From Caulobacter segnis (lineage in GTDB: Bacteria; Pseudomonadota; Alphaproteobacteria; Caulobacterales; Caulobacteraceae), in contig NZ_CP082923.1 of assembly GCF_019931575.1 (NCBI RefSeq), positions 3,906,001 to 3,970,000 on the forward strand: a DNA stretch of 64,000 nt, written 5' to 3'. The notes under the pieces are model-generated. The model made no database searches. It was not told the origin of the DNA and saw nothing but the letters and a program-made list of their open reading frames with translations. Position numbers and translations under genes: made by a program. Below, piece after piece: positions 38,087 through 46,734 of this stretch (its first letter is position 1; the number at the start of each line of letters is the position of its first letter).

Positions 38087-39046
38087 CTACGACTTGGCCT
38101 TCAGCAAGCCGTGCATGCCGAGCCAGCGCACATAGGCGTCGAACCAGCCGGTGCTGGTCGTGGGCTTCTGGTACATGCCGAACCCATGCCCGCCTTGCTC
38201 GTAGAGGTGAAACTCGACCGGACGCTTGGCGGACCGCCAGCTGTCGATCAGCCCCACGCCGCTGTTGGCGAAGAATGGATCGTCGGCGGCCAGGGCGACG
38301 AACATCGGCGGGGCGTCGGCCGGGGCGACCACGGGCGAAAGCGGCCCATAGATCAGGCCGATGAAGGCGGGCTTGGCGTCTTCCCCCGCCAGGGTCGTCG
38401 CCAGGGTCAGCATCGCGCCGGCGGAGAAGCCCACCATGCCGATGCGATCGGGATCGATCCGCCACTCCGCCGCCCGCTGGCGAACGAGCGCGAACGCCGC
38501 GCGCGAGTCGGCGATCTGAGGCGCCAGACCCGCGATCGCCGCCCGCGGATCGGGTCGCGGCCTTTGCGCGGTGGCCGAGAACATCTCGCTCATCGAACGC
38601 TCGAAGCCGGGCATGTCCGGCGGCGTCTGGTTCAGCCGGTATTTGAGCACGAAGGCGGCCACACCCTTGTCGGCCAGCGCGCGGGCGACATCCCAGCCCT
38701 CGTTTTCCATCGACAGGGTGCGAAACCCGCCGCCCGGGGCGACGATGACCGCCGCCCCCGTCGCCTTGGCCGGATCGGGCAGGAAGGGCGTCAAGGTCGC
38801 GACGGTGACATTGCGGGCGAAGACGCTGTTGTACTGCCGATGCCAGGATTCCGGCGAGGTCGCGCCCGGCAGGGTCCCCGTGCCCAGCACGATCGCGTTC
38901 TGCTGCGCGGGAACGGGAATGGGCGTCATCTTGCTGTCTTGAGCCTCGGCCGCGGGGCCCAGCGCCAGGGCGAGAACCCAGGCTCCCAGCGCGGCGACGA
39001 GCGGCCGCGCCCGACGACCCGGTCGCGCCAAACGGTGATCTTTCAT
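38087..39046 (-). CDS. secreted carbohydrate esterase / alpha-beta hydrolase
   Basis: 319 residues from MKDHRLARPGRRARPLVAAL, with a strong AGGGAGGAAAG before the ATG at 39046. A signal peptide probably ends after AEA near residue 36. Catalytic features are GFSAGAM with the nucleophile Ser, a later Asp in ALAADDPFF and the His in QGGHGFGMY; VIVAPGGGFRT is the oxyanion part. This set is that of acetyl-xylan-esterase-like enzymes. It is divergent from a GH43 gene and a XylR-type operator lies between them, so removal of acetyl groups from xylan is the likely task. Confidence 0.82.
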   Translation of the reverse strand: MKDHRLARPGRRARPLVAALGAWVLALALGPAAEAQDSKMTPIPVPAQQNAIVLGTGTLPGATSPESWHRQYNSVFARNVTVATLTPFLPDPAKATGAAVIVAPGGGFRTLSMENEGWDVARALADKGVAAFVLKYRLNQTPPDMPGFERSMSEMFSATAQRPRPDPRAAIAGLAPQIADSRAAFALVRQRAAEWRIDPDRIGMVGFSAGAMLTLATTLAGEDAKPAFIGLIYGPLSPVVAPADAPPMFVALAADDPFFANSGVGLIDSWRSAKRPVEFHLYEQGGHGFGMYQKPTTSTGWFDAYVRWLGMHGLLKAKS

Positions 39047-39150
39047 GGACTTTCCTCCCTTGTGTTTTTTTGGATGCGCCACGCCGGGCATGACGCTCGC
39101 GCCAAGAGGCGTTTCGCGGCTCACGAGCGGCGCAGCTCATGTCCGACAAA

Positions 39151-39164
39151 TGGTAGCGCTAACA
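39151..39164. promoter_or_regulatory. XylR-type (LacI family) operator
   Basis: TGGTAGCGCTAACA; on the minus strand TGTTAGCGCTACCA. The core TAGCGCTA is a perfect palindrome with TG..CA ends. It matches my memory of the Caulobacter xylose-repressor site upstream of xylX and other xylose-induced genes. It stands 104 bases before the esterase start on one side and 136 before the GH43 start on the other. Confidence 0.7.
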
Positions 39165-39249
39165 TATCAACGCGCGCAATGGGTCATTGAAAGCTCCTTC
39201 ACACGGTATTCCGGGCCGAAGCGGCGCTCCAATACCGACCTTCGGACAA

Positions 39250-39277
39250 TTGACGACAAAATTTGTCTGAGTAATTC
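39250..39277 (+). promoter_or_regulatory. candidate promoter of the GH43 gene
   Basis: TTGACG (39250-39255), 16 bases, TAATTC (39272-39277). The spacer holds an odd palindrome GACAAAATTTGTC (39252-39264 region). The transcript would start near 39284 and leave a leader of about 16 bases before ATG 39300. Confidence 0.4.
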
Positions 39278-39299
39278 TGGCGCGGGGAACGCAAGGATC

Positions 39300-40304
39300 A
39301 TGACAATGGGATTGAGGTTGGCGACGCTTGCGCTGGTCGCGGCGCTATCGGTCGGCTCGTCGTCCGCGGCGAGCGACGGAAAGGGCGCCGAACCGGGCTC
39401 GAACCCACTCTTTCGGGACAGGTTCACCGCCGACCCCGCGCCTCTGGTCGTCGGCGATCGCCTGTTTCTCTACGTCGGCCACGACGAGGCCCAGCGCGAC
39501 GAGATGTTCAACATGCGCGAGTGGCTGGTCTACTCGACGACGGACATGAAGACGTGGACGTCGTATCCGCCGATCATGAAGGCCACGGACTTCAAGTGGG
39601 CCAAGAAGGACGCCTGGGCGTCGCAGGCGATCCAGAAGAACGGCAAGTTCTACTTCTACGCCGCCGTCGAACACGACAGCGCCCATCCGGGCAAGGCGAT
39701 CGGCGTGGCGGTCTCGGACAAGCCCACCGGTCCGTTCGTCGATGCGCGCGGGTCCGCCCTGATCACCAACGAAATGACGCCCAAGGGGACCCACAGCTGG
39801 GAAGACATCGATCCCACGGTGTTCACCGACGACGACGGGACCACGTGGATCGCCTGGGGCAATCGCCAAGCCTATATCGCCAAGCTCAAGCCGAACATGA
39901 TCGAGATCGACGGTCCGATCACCGAGATCACCCCGCCGCATTTCGAGGAAGGGCCGTGGCTGCACAAGCGCGGCGGCCTGTACTACCTGACCTACGCCTC
40001 GCTCGACCGATCGACGCAGCGCGACGAGCACGTGTCCTACGCGACGGCGCCCTCCATCACCGGCCCCTGGACCTATCGCGGCCTGCTCACCGGATCGGGC
40101 AAGTACAGCTTCACGATCCATCCCGGCATCGTCGAGTTCAAGGGCGCCTGGTACATCTTCCTGCACAACGCGGACCTGGCGATCGGTGACCAGAGCGGCG
40201 CGATCGGACGCCGGGCCGTGACGGTCGAGCGCCTCCACTACAATGCCGACGGGACGCTTCGGCCCGTGGTCCAGACGCGAGCCGGGGTCACCGCGCCGCC
40301 CTGA
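39300..40304 (+). CDS. secreted family 43-type glycoside hydrolase
   Basis: 334 residues from the ATG at 39300, 7 bases after AAGGA; the ATG at 39306 is also possible. A signal peptide covers about residues 1-25 (ATLALVAALSVGSSSAASD). The five-bladed propeller catalytic set of GH43 is recognisable: base Asp in DRFTADPAP, modulator Asp in EDIDPTVFTDDDGT and acid Glu in HFEEGPWLHK. Relatives act on arabinoxylan, arabinan or xylo-oligosaccharides. Together with the divergent esterase and the XylR-type operator this suggests xylose-induced hemicellulose use. Confidence 0.85.
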   Translation: MTMGLRLATLALVAALSVGSSSAASDGKGAEPGSNPLFRDRFTADPAPLVVGDRLFLYVGHDEAQRDEMFNMREWLVYSTTDMKTWTSYPPIMKATDFKWAKKDAWASQAIQKNGKFYFYAAVEHDSAHPGKAIGVAVSDKPTGPFVDARGSALITNEMTPKGTHSWEDIDPTVFTDDDGTTWIAWGNRQAYIAKLKPNMIEIDGPITEITPPHFEEGPWLHKRGGLYYLTYASLDRSTQRDEHVSYATAPSITGPWTYRGLLTGSGKYSFTIHPGIVEFKGAWYIFLHNADLAIGDQSGAIGRRAVTVERLHYNADGTLRPVVQTRAGVTAPP

Positions 40305-40422
40305 TCCCCCCTGCGACCAACCGTCGCCGGCTCCTTAGCGTTAAGGCTTCGCAAACGCCGCCAATCGCAACGTCCCTGCGCGCGGTGGGGTTTTTCCCGG
40401 CGCGTGAAGGAGACGCCCTGTC

Positions 40423-40794
40423 TTGAGCACTCGGATCCCAGCGACGCGCCGCCTCGCCGCCGTCGCGGGTCCGGCCGCCCTCGCGACTCTCGGCGTTCTT
40501 CTCAGCCTGTTCGCGGCCGCCGCCGTCGACGCCCAGCCCCGGACGCCGGGACGGGTGGCGGCGGTGTTTCCGCCGTGGTGGAGCCCCGCCCAGATCGTCG
40601 GCGCGGCCGGATCGGCCGGCGACATCGCCGGGGCCGGCGGCGCGTCGTTCATCGTGATCCTGCGTGGCGACCCGGCCGACCTTTCGCAACGCGCCCGGCA
40701 AGCCGGCGCGCTGCTGCTGCTCGATCCCGCCCTGGCCGGCGTCTGCGCGCGCCCGGTCCCGGACCTTTCCTCTCAAGAGCCTGTCTCGCCATGA
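40423..40794 (+). CDS. small exported protein coupled to a chemoreceptor gene
   Basis: 123 residues from a TTG at 40423 with GAAGGAGA 9 bases before it. A hydrophobic segment (AALATLGVLLSLFAAAAV, about 19-36) is a signal peptide or anchor; the following 80 residues would be periplasmic: FPPWWSPAQIVGAAGSAGD, ASFIVILRGDPADLS, then ALLLLDPALAGVCARP with one Cys. Its stop overlaps the chemoreceptor start (ATGA). I recognise no family. The coupling suggests a periplasmic partner of the chemoreceptor, which itself has almost no periplasmic part. Confidence 0.65.
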   Translation: MSTRIPATRRLAAVAGPAALATLGVLLSLFAAAAVDAQPRTPGRVAAVFPPWWSPAQIVGAAGSAGDIAGAGGASFIVILRGDPADLSQRARQAGALLLLDPALAGVCARPVPDLSSQEPVSP

Positions 40795-42392
40795 AGCTCT
40801 CGTTCTCGAACCTCGACGCCCAACGCGCGGTCGGCGGCAAGCTGATCATCATCCTGGCCTGGGCCATGATCCCGGTGGTGCTGGCCGCGCGCCTGACCGT
40901 GCACGGCGGCGTGGCGGGCCTGTTGGTCGCCTCGGCGCTGACGGCGACGGGCGCGACCCTGGCCTGGCGCTTCGGTGGCGAGACCTCGGCCGGCCGCTCG
41001 CTGGTGGGCGTGGCGCTGATGGCCCAGGTCTCGCTGCTGGTCGCCGCCCTGGGCGGTCACGCCTGGCAGAGCGACATGCACATGGCCTATTTCGCGGCCC
41101 TGGCCCTGCTGGTCGTCTATTGCGACTGGGTGGTCATCGCCGCCGCCGCCGCCACCGTGGCCGTGCACCACCTGGGCCTGTCCTACCTGCTGCCCAGCGC
41201 CGTGTTCCCCGGCTCGGCCAGCCTGGGCCGCGTGATCGTCCACGCCGTGATCCTGATCGTCGAGGCCGGCGCCCTGATCGCCGTCACCGCCAGCGTCAGC
41301 TCGATGTTCGCCGTGGCCTCCAACGCCCGCGCCAAGGCCGAGGCGGCCGTCGGCGAGGCCCGCGCCGCCAACGACGCCGCCGAGGACGCCCGCCGCTCGG
41401 AGGAAGAGACCCGCGTCGTCAACACCGCCGCCCGCGAACGGGCCGAGGCCCAGCGCGACGCGGCCATCGCCGCCCTCGGCCAGGCCCTGTCGCACCTGGC
41501 GCGCGGCGACCTGACCGCCCGCCTGGAGCAGCGCTTCGCCGAGGCTTACGAGCCCCTGCGCGCCGACTACAACACCGCCGCCGACAAGCTGGCCGACGCC
41601 CTGTCGGTGATCGAGGGCCGGGTCGACGGCGTGCGCGCCGGCTCCGACCAGATCGCCGACGCCTCGGTCAACCTCTCGCGCCGCACCGAGCGCCAGGCCG
41701 CCAGCCTGGAAGAGACCGCCGCGGCCATGGACGAGATCACCGTCACCGTTGGCCAGACCGCCTCGGGCGCCAAGAAGGCCGCCGACGTCGTGGCCCGCGC
41801 CCGCGACGACATCCGCCGTTCGGGCGAGGTGGTGCAGCAGGCCGTCACCGCCATGACCGCCATCGAGGGCTCCTCGCAGGAGATCACCCACATCATCTCG
41901 GTGATCGACGAGATCGCCTTCCAGACCAACCTGCTGGCCCTGAACGCCGGCGTCGAGGCCGCCCGCGCCGGTGACAGCGGCCGAGGTTTCGCCGTCGTCG
42001 CCCAGGAGGTCCGGGCCCTGGCCCAGCGGTCGGCCGAGGCCGCCAAGGAGATCAAGACCCTGATCTCGACCTCGTCCCAGCAGGTCGAGGCCGGCGTCGG
42101 CCTGGTCGGCCGCACCGGCGAGGCGCTGGAGCGGATCGTCTCGCAGATCGCCGAGATCGACGGCCTGGTCAGCGAGATCGCCGCCTCGGCCCAGAGCCAG
42201 GCCCACGGCCTGACCCAGGTGAACGGCGCGGTGAACCAGATGGACCAGGTGCTGCAGGAGAACGCCGGCATGGTCGAGCAGACCTCGGTGGCCACCCAGA
42301 CCCTGACCGCCGACGCCGCCCTGCTGGCCGACCTGGTCGGCCAGTTCGAGCTGCCGCGCGGGGCCTCGCAGCCCGTCCGCCGCCGGGCCTAG
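40791..42392 (+). CDS. methyl-accepting chemotaxis protein with six-helix membrane sensor
   Basis: 533 residues. About six membrane helices (17-170) take the place of the usual periplasmic domain; they hold conserved-looking His residues in HAWQSDMHMAYF and AVHHLGLSYLLP, which suggest sensing in the membrane (heme, quinone or redox state; inference). Then a coiled coil, a HAMP-like GDLTARLEQRF region and the MCP signalling domain with [20 protein letters not shown]. The start is coupled to the upstream exported protein. It ends with a 4-base CTAG overlap with the convergent hydrolase gene. Confidence 0.92.
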   Translation: MKLSFSNLDAQRAVGGKLIIILAWAMIPVVLAARLTVHGGVAGLLVASALTATGATLAWRFGGETSAGRSLVGVALMAQVSLLVAALGGHAWQSDMHMAYFAALALLVVYCDWVVIAAAAATVAVHHLGLSYLLPSAVFPGSASLGRVIVHAVILIVEAGALIAVTASVSSMFAVASNARAKAEAAVGEARAANDAAEDARRSEEETRVVNTAARERAEAQRDAAIAALGQALSHLARGDLTARLEQRFAEAYEPLRADYNTAADKLADALSVIEGRVDGVRAGSDQIADASVNLSRRTERQAASLEETAAAMDEITVTVGQTASGAKKAADVVARARDDIRRSGEVVQQAVTAMTAIEGSSQEITHIISVIDEIAFQTNLLALNAGVEAARAGDSGRGFAVVAQEVRALAQRSAEAAKEIKTLISTSSQQVEAGVGLVGRTGEALERIVSQIAEIDGLVSEIAASAQSQAHGLTQVNGAVNQMDQVLQENAGMVEQTSVATQTLTADAALLADLVGQFELPRGASQPVRRRA

Positions 42393-43342
42393 GCCTCGTT
42401 GGCGCGGAGGAAGGCCGACACCGCCGCGCGCCAGGCGTCCGGCTGGTCGAACTGGATCATGTGACCCGCGTCGGGGATCTCCTTCAGGGATCCTCGCGCG
42501 AGCCTGCCGACCAGTCTCGTCTCGGCCGCCCGGGTCATGATGTCGAATTCGCCGAACAGCAGCTGGGTCGGCGCCGCGACGCGGCCCAGCAGCGGCTCGT
42601 CGTCGAAGCCCTTCAGCACGCCATCGAAGCCGTCGATCCGACCGCCCGTCAGGGCCATGGCCAGGGCGTCGCCGCGATCCTCCGGCGTCGCGGCCATGTA
42701 GGGCATGCCGACGTCGCGCACCGAGGTGCGAGCCAGATGCTTGCGCATGAAGGCCTTCAGCGCCAAGGCATAGGCTGGGTCGTCGGGCGATCCGCTGGCC
42801 AGGATACGGCCCTGGCCGTCGGGCAAGGCCGCGTACAGGCTGTCGACGCTGACTTTCAGGCCGCGATCCGACAGCGGCGCGCCCTGCAAGATCAGGCTGT
42901 TCAGCCCCGCCGGCCGGCCGGCGGCATAGCGGTTGGCGACGATGCCGCCCCAGCTGTGTCCCAGAAGATGCAGGCGCTGGATCCCCAGGGCCTGGCGGAT
43001 CGCCGTGATTTCGGAGGCGAAGCGGTCGACGGTCCAGTTGGCCGGGTCGCCCGGCGCGTCGGAGCGTCCGCTGTCCAGCTGGTCGTACAACACCACCGCC
43101 CGGTCCTTGGCCAACGGCAGGGCCGGGAACAGCTGCCATAGCGCCCCGCCGGGCCCGCCATGCACGCACAGCAGCGGCGGACGCGGCCCATTCAGCTCGC
43201 CGTTCACCCTTACGTAGAGCCCGCCGCCCTTGACCGGAACGCGCAGCTCGCGGTCGGCGGCGGGCACGCCAGGCTCGGCGGCGGCGAGTGAGACGGAGGC
43301 GGCGGCAAGCCCACCCATCACGGTCCTGCGTGTCGGATCCAT
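42389..43342 (-). CDS. alpha/beta hydrolase, prolyl-aminopeptidase-like, with Tat-type signal
   Basis: 317 residues from the ATG at 43342. The N-terminus MDPTRRTVMGGLAAASVSLA looks like a twin-arginine signal. The oxyanion part is LLCVHGGPGGALW and the nucleophile elbow GHSWGG, both typical of proline iminopeptidases; DAGHMIQFDQP holds the likely catalytic His. The physiological substrate is unknown. It is on the opposite strand to greA. Confidence 0.85.
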   Translation of the reverse strand: MDPTRRTVMGGLAAASVSLAAAEPGVPAADRELRVPVKGGGLYVRVNGELNGPRPPLLCVHGGPGGALWQLFPALPLAKDRAVVLYDQLDSGRSDAPGDPANWTVDRFASEITAIRQALGIQRLHLLGHSWGGIVANRYAAGRPAGLNSLILQGAPLSDRGLKVSVDSLYAALPDGQGRILASGSPDDPAYALALKAFMRKHLARTSVRDVGMPYMAATPEDRGDALAMALTGGRIDGFDGVLKGFDDEPLLGRVAAPTQLLFGEFDIMTRAAETRLVGRLARGSLKEIPDAGHMIQFDQPDAWRAAVSAFLRANEA

Positions 43343-43542
43343 GTCGCTCTCCAGCATACCGGCGTGAGCATAGCGGCAAAACCGGCGGCCGCGAGGTCCA
43401 GCGGCCGGACACCCTGCGTTCCCGTAAGGCCAAGCTCGCCCCCTTGCGCATCCAGAACGGGGCGCCTATCCTCCCAGCCCCCGGTTGCGAGCGCCCGTGA
43501 CTGGAAGTCTTTCCTCCCAAGGCGTCCGAGCTAAAATCCGCA

Positions 43543-44016
43543 ATGGAAAAAGTGCCGATGACCGTCGGTGGGTATCAAACCCTCGACGAAGAACTGAAGC
43601 GTTTGAAGACCATCGAACGACCGGCCGTGATCGCCGCGATCGCGGAGGCGCGCTCGCACGGCGACCTGTCGGAAAACGCCGAGTACCATGCCGCGAAGGA
43701 GCGTCAGGGCTGGATCGAAGGCCAGATCGCCGAGATCGAGGACAAGATCGCGCGCGCCCAGGTGATCGACGTGTCGAAACTGTCCGGCAAGCAGATCAAG
43801 TTCGGCGCCACCGTCTCGGTGATCGACGAGGACACCGAGGACGAGGCTCGCTACCAGATCGTCGGCGAGCATGAGGCCGACGTGAAGTCGGGCCGCATCT
43901 CGGTCTCGTCGCCGCTGTCGCGCGCGATGATCGGCAAGGAGGTCGGCGAGGTGGTCGAGGTCAACACGCCCGGCGGCGTGAAGGCCTACGAGATCACCAA
44001 GGTGGAGTGGCTGTAA
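43543..44016 (+). CDS. greA: transcription elongation factor GreA
   Basis: 157 residues, the usual length. It rescues backtracked RNA polymerase by stimulating transcript cleavage. The N-terminal coiled coil contains [20 protein letters not shown] with the two acidic tip residues (Asp and Glu) required for cleavage, and the C-terminal domain has [21 protein letters not shown] hairpin terminator follows. Confidence 0.97.
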   Translation: MEKVPMTVGGYQTLDEELKRLKTIERPAVIAAIAEARSHGDLSENAEYHAAKERQGWIEGQIAEIEDKIARAQVIDVSKLSGKQIKFGATVSVIDEDTEDEARYQIVGEHEADVKSGRISVSSPLSRAMIGKEVGEVVEVNTPGGVKAYEITKVEWL

Positions 44017-44064
44017 GGGCGGTTCGCCGCCCCAGCTGCGCCATATTGCGAGTTCAATGGAACG

Positions 44065-44098
44065 AGGCCGCTTGAGCTAAAGCGGCCTTGTTTCGTTT
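44065..44098 (+). terminator. Rho-independent terminator of greA
   Basis: AGGCCGCTT (44065-44073), loop GAGCT, AAGCGGCCT (44079-44087), then TGTTTCGTTT. About 50 bases after the greA stop. Confidence 0.8.
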
Positions 44099-44114
44099 GC
44101 GGGAACCACGCGTC

Positions 44115-45260
44115 GTGACCGAAACTCCCAAGCTTCCCCTGAAGGTGTGGGCCGTGTCCGACGGCCGCGCCGGCATCGAGGCCCAGGTCGTGGGCCTGTC
44201 GGAAGCCCTGGCGCGCCTGGTCCCCTGCGAGGTCACGGTCAAGCGCGTCGGCTGGAAGGGCAGCATCGGCCGCCTGCCCTGGTGGCTGAACCTCCTGCCC
44301 AAGCGCTGGCTGACACCGGAAAGCGGCGTCCCGACCGGCAAGGGCGACGAATGGCCTGACCTCTGGGTCGCGGCCGGCCGCGCCACCCTGCCGCTGTCGA
44401 TCCGGGCCAAGCGCTGGTCGGGCGGCCGGACCCATGTGATCCAGATCCAGGACCCGCGGGTTCCGGCCCACATGTTCGACCTGGTGATCCCGCCCAAGCA
44501 CGACCGCCTGACCGGCGACAACGTGCTGCCGATCACCGGCTCGCCGCACCGGATGACGCCGGCGCGACTGGAAACCGAGTACGCGGCCTTCAAGACCCTG
44601 ATCGATCCCCTGCCCCGCCCGCGCGTGGCTGTGCTGGTCGGCGGCAAGTCCAAGGCCTTCGACCTCTCCAGCGAGCGCGCCGCCCAGATCGCCCACTCGA
44701 TCCAGATCCCGCTGGAGCAGGAGGGCGGCAGCCTGCTGATGACCTTCTCGCGGCGGACGCCCGAGCCGGCCCGCGCCCTGATGACCGCGCGCCTGCGTCA
44801 CCTGCCGGGGGTGATCTGGAACGGTGAAGGCCCCAACCCCTACTTCGCCTTCCTGGCGGGCGCGGACTACATCCTCGTCACCGAGGACTCGGCCAACATG
44901 GCCACCGAGGCGGCCTCGACCGGCAAGCCCGTCTTCGTGCTGAAGATGGACGGCTCCAGCCTGAAGTTCCGGCTGTTCCACGAGGAGCTGGAAAGCCTGG
45001 GCGCGGCCCGCCCCTATGGCGGCGCCTTCCACGGCTGGACCTACGAACCGGTCAACGAGACCGACCGCGCCGCCCGGGCGGTGCTGGAGAAGATCGGGGT
45101 CGCGATCCCCGAGCCGGCTGTCGCGGCGCCGGTGGTCGAGGCGATGCCGAAGCCGAAGCGCAAGCCTCGGGCGAAGACGTTGGAAGCGGACGTCGAAGCG
45201 CCGACGGAATCCCCCGCGCCGAAGCCCCGGAAACCTCGCGCGGCTAAGCCGAAAGCCTGA
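44115..45260 (+). CDS. ELM1 (mitochondrial fission) family protein with basic C-terminal tail
   Basis: 381 residues from GTG 44115. The ELM1/DUF1022 core (about 8-330) is marked by VWAVSDGRAGIEAQVVGLSE, then IQIQDPRVPAHMFDLVIPP and the nucleotide-sugar-transferase-like TEDSANMATEAASTGKP. In plants ELM1 recruits dynamin to mitochondria; alphaproteobacterial members have the fold of a glycosyltransferase and unknown function. The last 50 residues are a Lys/Arg/Pro/Ala-rich tail (PKPKRKPRAKTLE, PKPRKPRAAKPKA) that looks like a nucleic-acid-binding or disordered anchor. Confidence 0.85.
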   Translation: MTETPKLPLKVWAVSDGRAGIEAQVVGLSEALARLVPCEVTVKRVGWKGSIGRLPWWLNLLPKRWLTPESGVPTGKGDEWPDLWVAAGRATLPLSIRAKRWSGGRTHVIQIQDPRVPAHMFDLVIPPKHDRLTGDNVLPITGSPHRMTPARLETEYAAFKTLIDPLPRPRVAVLVGGKSKAFDLSSERAAQIAHSIQIPLEQEGGSLLMTFSRRTPEPARALMTARLRHLPGVIWNGEGPNPYFAFLAGADYILVTEDSANMATEAASTGKPVFVLKMDGSSLKFRLFHEELESLGAARPYGGAFHGWTYEPVNETDRAARAVLEKIGVAIPEPAVAAPVVEAMPKPKRKPRAKTLEADVEAPTESPAPKPRKPRAAKPKA

Positions 45261-45305
45261 TTTTTCCAGTTGCGATCGCGAGAATGTTCTCGTTATGTTC
45301 GCGAC

Positions 45306-45533
45306 ATGGTTGAGCCGCCAATCATACTCCCGCCAGGTAAGGCGGCGCGAAACGAACAGCGCAAGGCGTTGGCGGCGACCTGCAACGCTGCGTCCGTCGC
45401 TTTCGTGGGCTCGGCGTTCCTCCAGCCCTTGGTGGCGGGTCATGCCAACGCGTTACTGATGGTTGGCGCCCTGGTGAGCTTCGTTGCCCTGCAAGGCGCG
45501 CTGCACTACATTCTCTATCGTGTGGAGGATTGA
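45306..45533 (+). CDS. small two-helix membrane protein (75 residues)
   Basis: From the ATG at 45306. A basic N-terminal stretch (GKAARNEQRKALAATC) precedes two helices (ASVAFVGSAFLQPLVAG and LLMVGALVSFVALQGALHYIL). The stop TGA is directly followed by the ATG of the next mini-gene. No family recognised. Confidence 0.6.
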   Translation: MVEPPIILPPGKAARNEQRKALAATCNAASVAFVGSAFLQPLVAGHANALLMVGALVSFVALQGALHYILYRVED

Positions 45534-45662
45534 ATGGATCCTTTCTTTCGAATGCAGCTGATCCTCTGGCTGGCCATCTTGGGCGCGTTCGGCGTCCATT
45601 GGTTCTTCATGCGCGACTACATCCGCGCCCGGAAGCAGCAACAGCGCAATCGAGACTCCTAG
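45534..45662 (+). CDS. tiny single-helix membrane protein (42 residues)
   Basis: Starts immediately after the preceding stop codon. One membrane helix (LILWLAILGAFGVHWFFM) is followed by a strongly basic tail (RARKQQQRNRDS). It is too short for usual gene calling but has GGAGG-type ribosome-binding bases (TGGAGGA) in the end of the upstream gene. No family recognised. Confidence 0.6.
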   Translation: MDPFFRMQLILWLAILGAFGVHWFFMRDYIRARKQQQRNRDS

Positions 45663-45701
45663 AAGCCGCCCCCCCCGCCGACGACAACAACGATCCACGG
45701 G

Positions 45702-46682
45702 ATGACCCGCATCCTCTTCATCTGCGCGGCCGGCCCCACGGTGGGCGGCGGCCATGTCATGCGGTCGCTGACCTTGGCCAGGGCGCTGGAGGCGCGCGGC
45801 GCGACCTGCGCGTTCCGGACGACGCCCGACGTCGCCAAGGTGCTGGACGCCTTCGCCGTCGGCATGGCCCGCGCCAAGACCGATGACGACGTCGACGCCC
45901 TGGTGTTCGACAGCTACGCCCTCGCCGCCGACGATCATCGCGCGATCGCCAAGGGTCGCCCCAGCCTGGTCATCGACGACCTGGCCGACCGGCCGCTGGC
46001 GGCCGACATCGTCCTGGACTCCGGCCCGGCGCGACGGGCCGAGGACTATGCCGGTCTCGTCCCGCCGGACGCCAGACTGCTGCTGGGTCCCGCCTTCGCC
46101 CCCGTGCGGCCCGCCTTCGCGGCCCTGCGCGACGAGGCCCTGGCCCGACGCGCGCGGAAAGGCCCCGTGCGGCGCATCCTGGTGTCGCTGGGCCTAACCG
46201 ACGTCGGGGGGATCACCGAGCGGGTCGCCCGCCTGCTGCGGCCCCTCGCCGGCGAGGCCAAACTGGACCTCGTCCTGGGCGGCGGCGCGCCCAGCCTGCC
46301 GGCGCTGTGGGCCCTGGCGGCCGAGGACCCGCGCCTGGAGCTGCACGTCGACACCCAGCACATGCCGCAATTGGCCCTGGAGGCGGACCTGGCCATCGGG
46401 GCCGGCGGCTCGACCACCTGGGAGCGCTGCGTGCTGGCCCTGCCGACCCTGACCCTGCTGCTGGCCGACAACCAGGTCGCCGCCGCCCGCGCCCTGGAGG
46501 CGGCCGGCGTCTCGCCCTGCCTGGACGTCCACGCGCCGGACTTCGAGACCGCCTTCGTGCGCCAGGTCGAGGCGCTGGTGGCCAGCCCCGATCGCCGCGC
46601 GGCCCTGTCGACGGCCAGCGCCACCGTCTGCGACGGCCTGGGCGCGGACCGCGCGGCCGAAGCTTTTCTGGCGACCCTCTAG
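45702..46682 (+). CDS. pseG: PseG-like UDP-sugar hydrolase (nonulosonic acid synthesis)
   Basis: 326 residues. N-terminal GGGHVMRSLTLARAL carries the conserved His and Arg of the PseG family; FDSYALAADD and the second-domain IGAGGSTTWERCVLALPT are the GT-B-type nucleotide-sugar site. PseG removes UDP from the 2,4-diacetamido-trideoxy sugar in the pathway to pseudaminic acid. A NeuB-type synthase gene lies 3.4 kb downstream on the opposite strand, which supports the call. In Caulobacter this sugar pathway serves flagellin modification (flm genes). Confidence 0.82.
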   Translation: MTRILFICAAGPTVGGGHVMRSLTLARALEARGATCAFRTTPDVAKVLDAFAVGMARAKTDDDVDALVFDSYALAADDHRAIAKGRPSLVIDDLADRPLAADIVLDSGPARRAEDYAGLVPPDARLLLGPAFAPVRPAFAALRDEALARRARKGPVRRILVSLGLTDVGGITERVARLLRPLAGEAKLDLVLGGGAPSLPALWALAAEDPRLELHVDTQHMPQLALEADLAIGAGGSTTWERCVLALPTLTLLLADNQVAAARALEAAGVSPCLDVHAPDFETAFVRQVEALVASPDRRAALSTASATVCDGLGADRAAEAFLATL

Positions 46683-46734
46683 CGAACAGCGTTCGCCTGC
46701 CCCACTCTCCTTCCAGGCCTAGGGAGGGCGAGAC

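Noticed and set aside
43288..43500. 70-codon frame between the hydrolase and greA
   Set aside because: Arg-rich, overlaps the hydrolase start, no ribosome-binding site.
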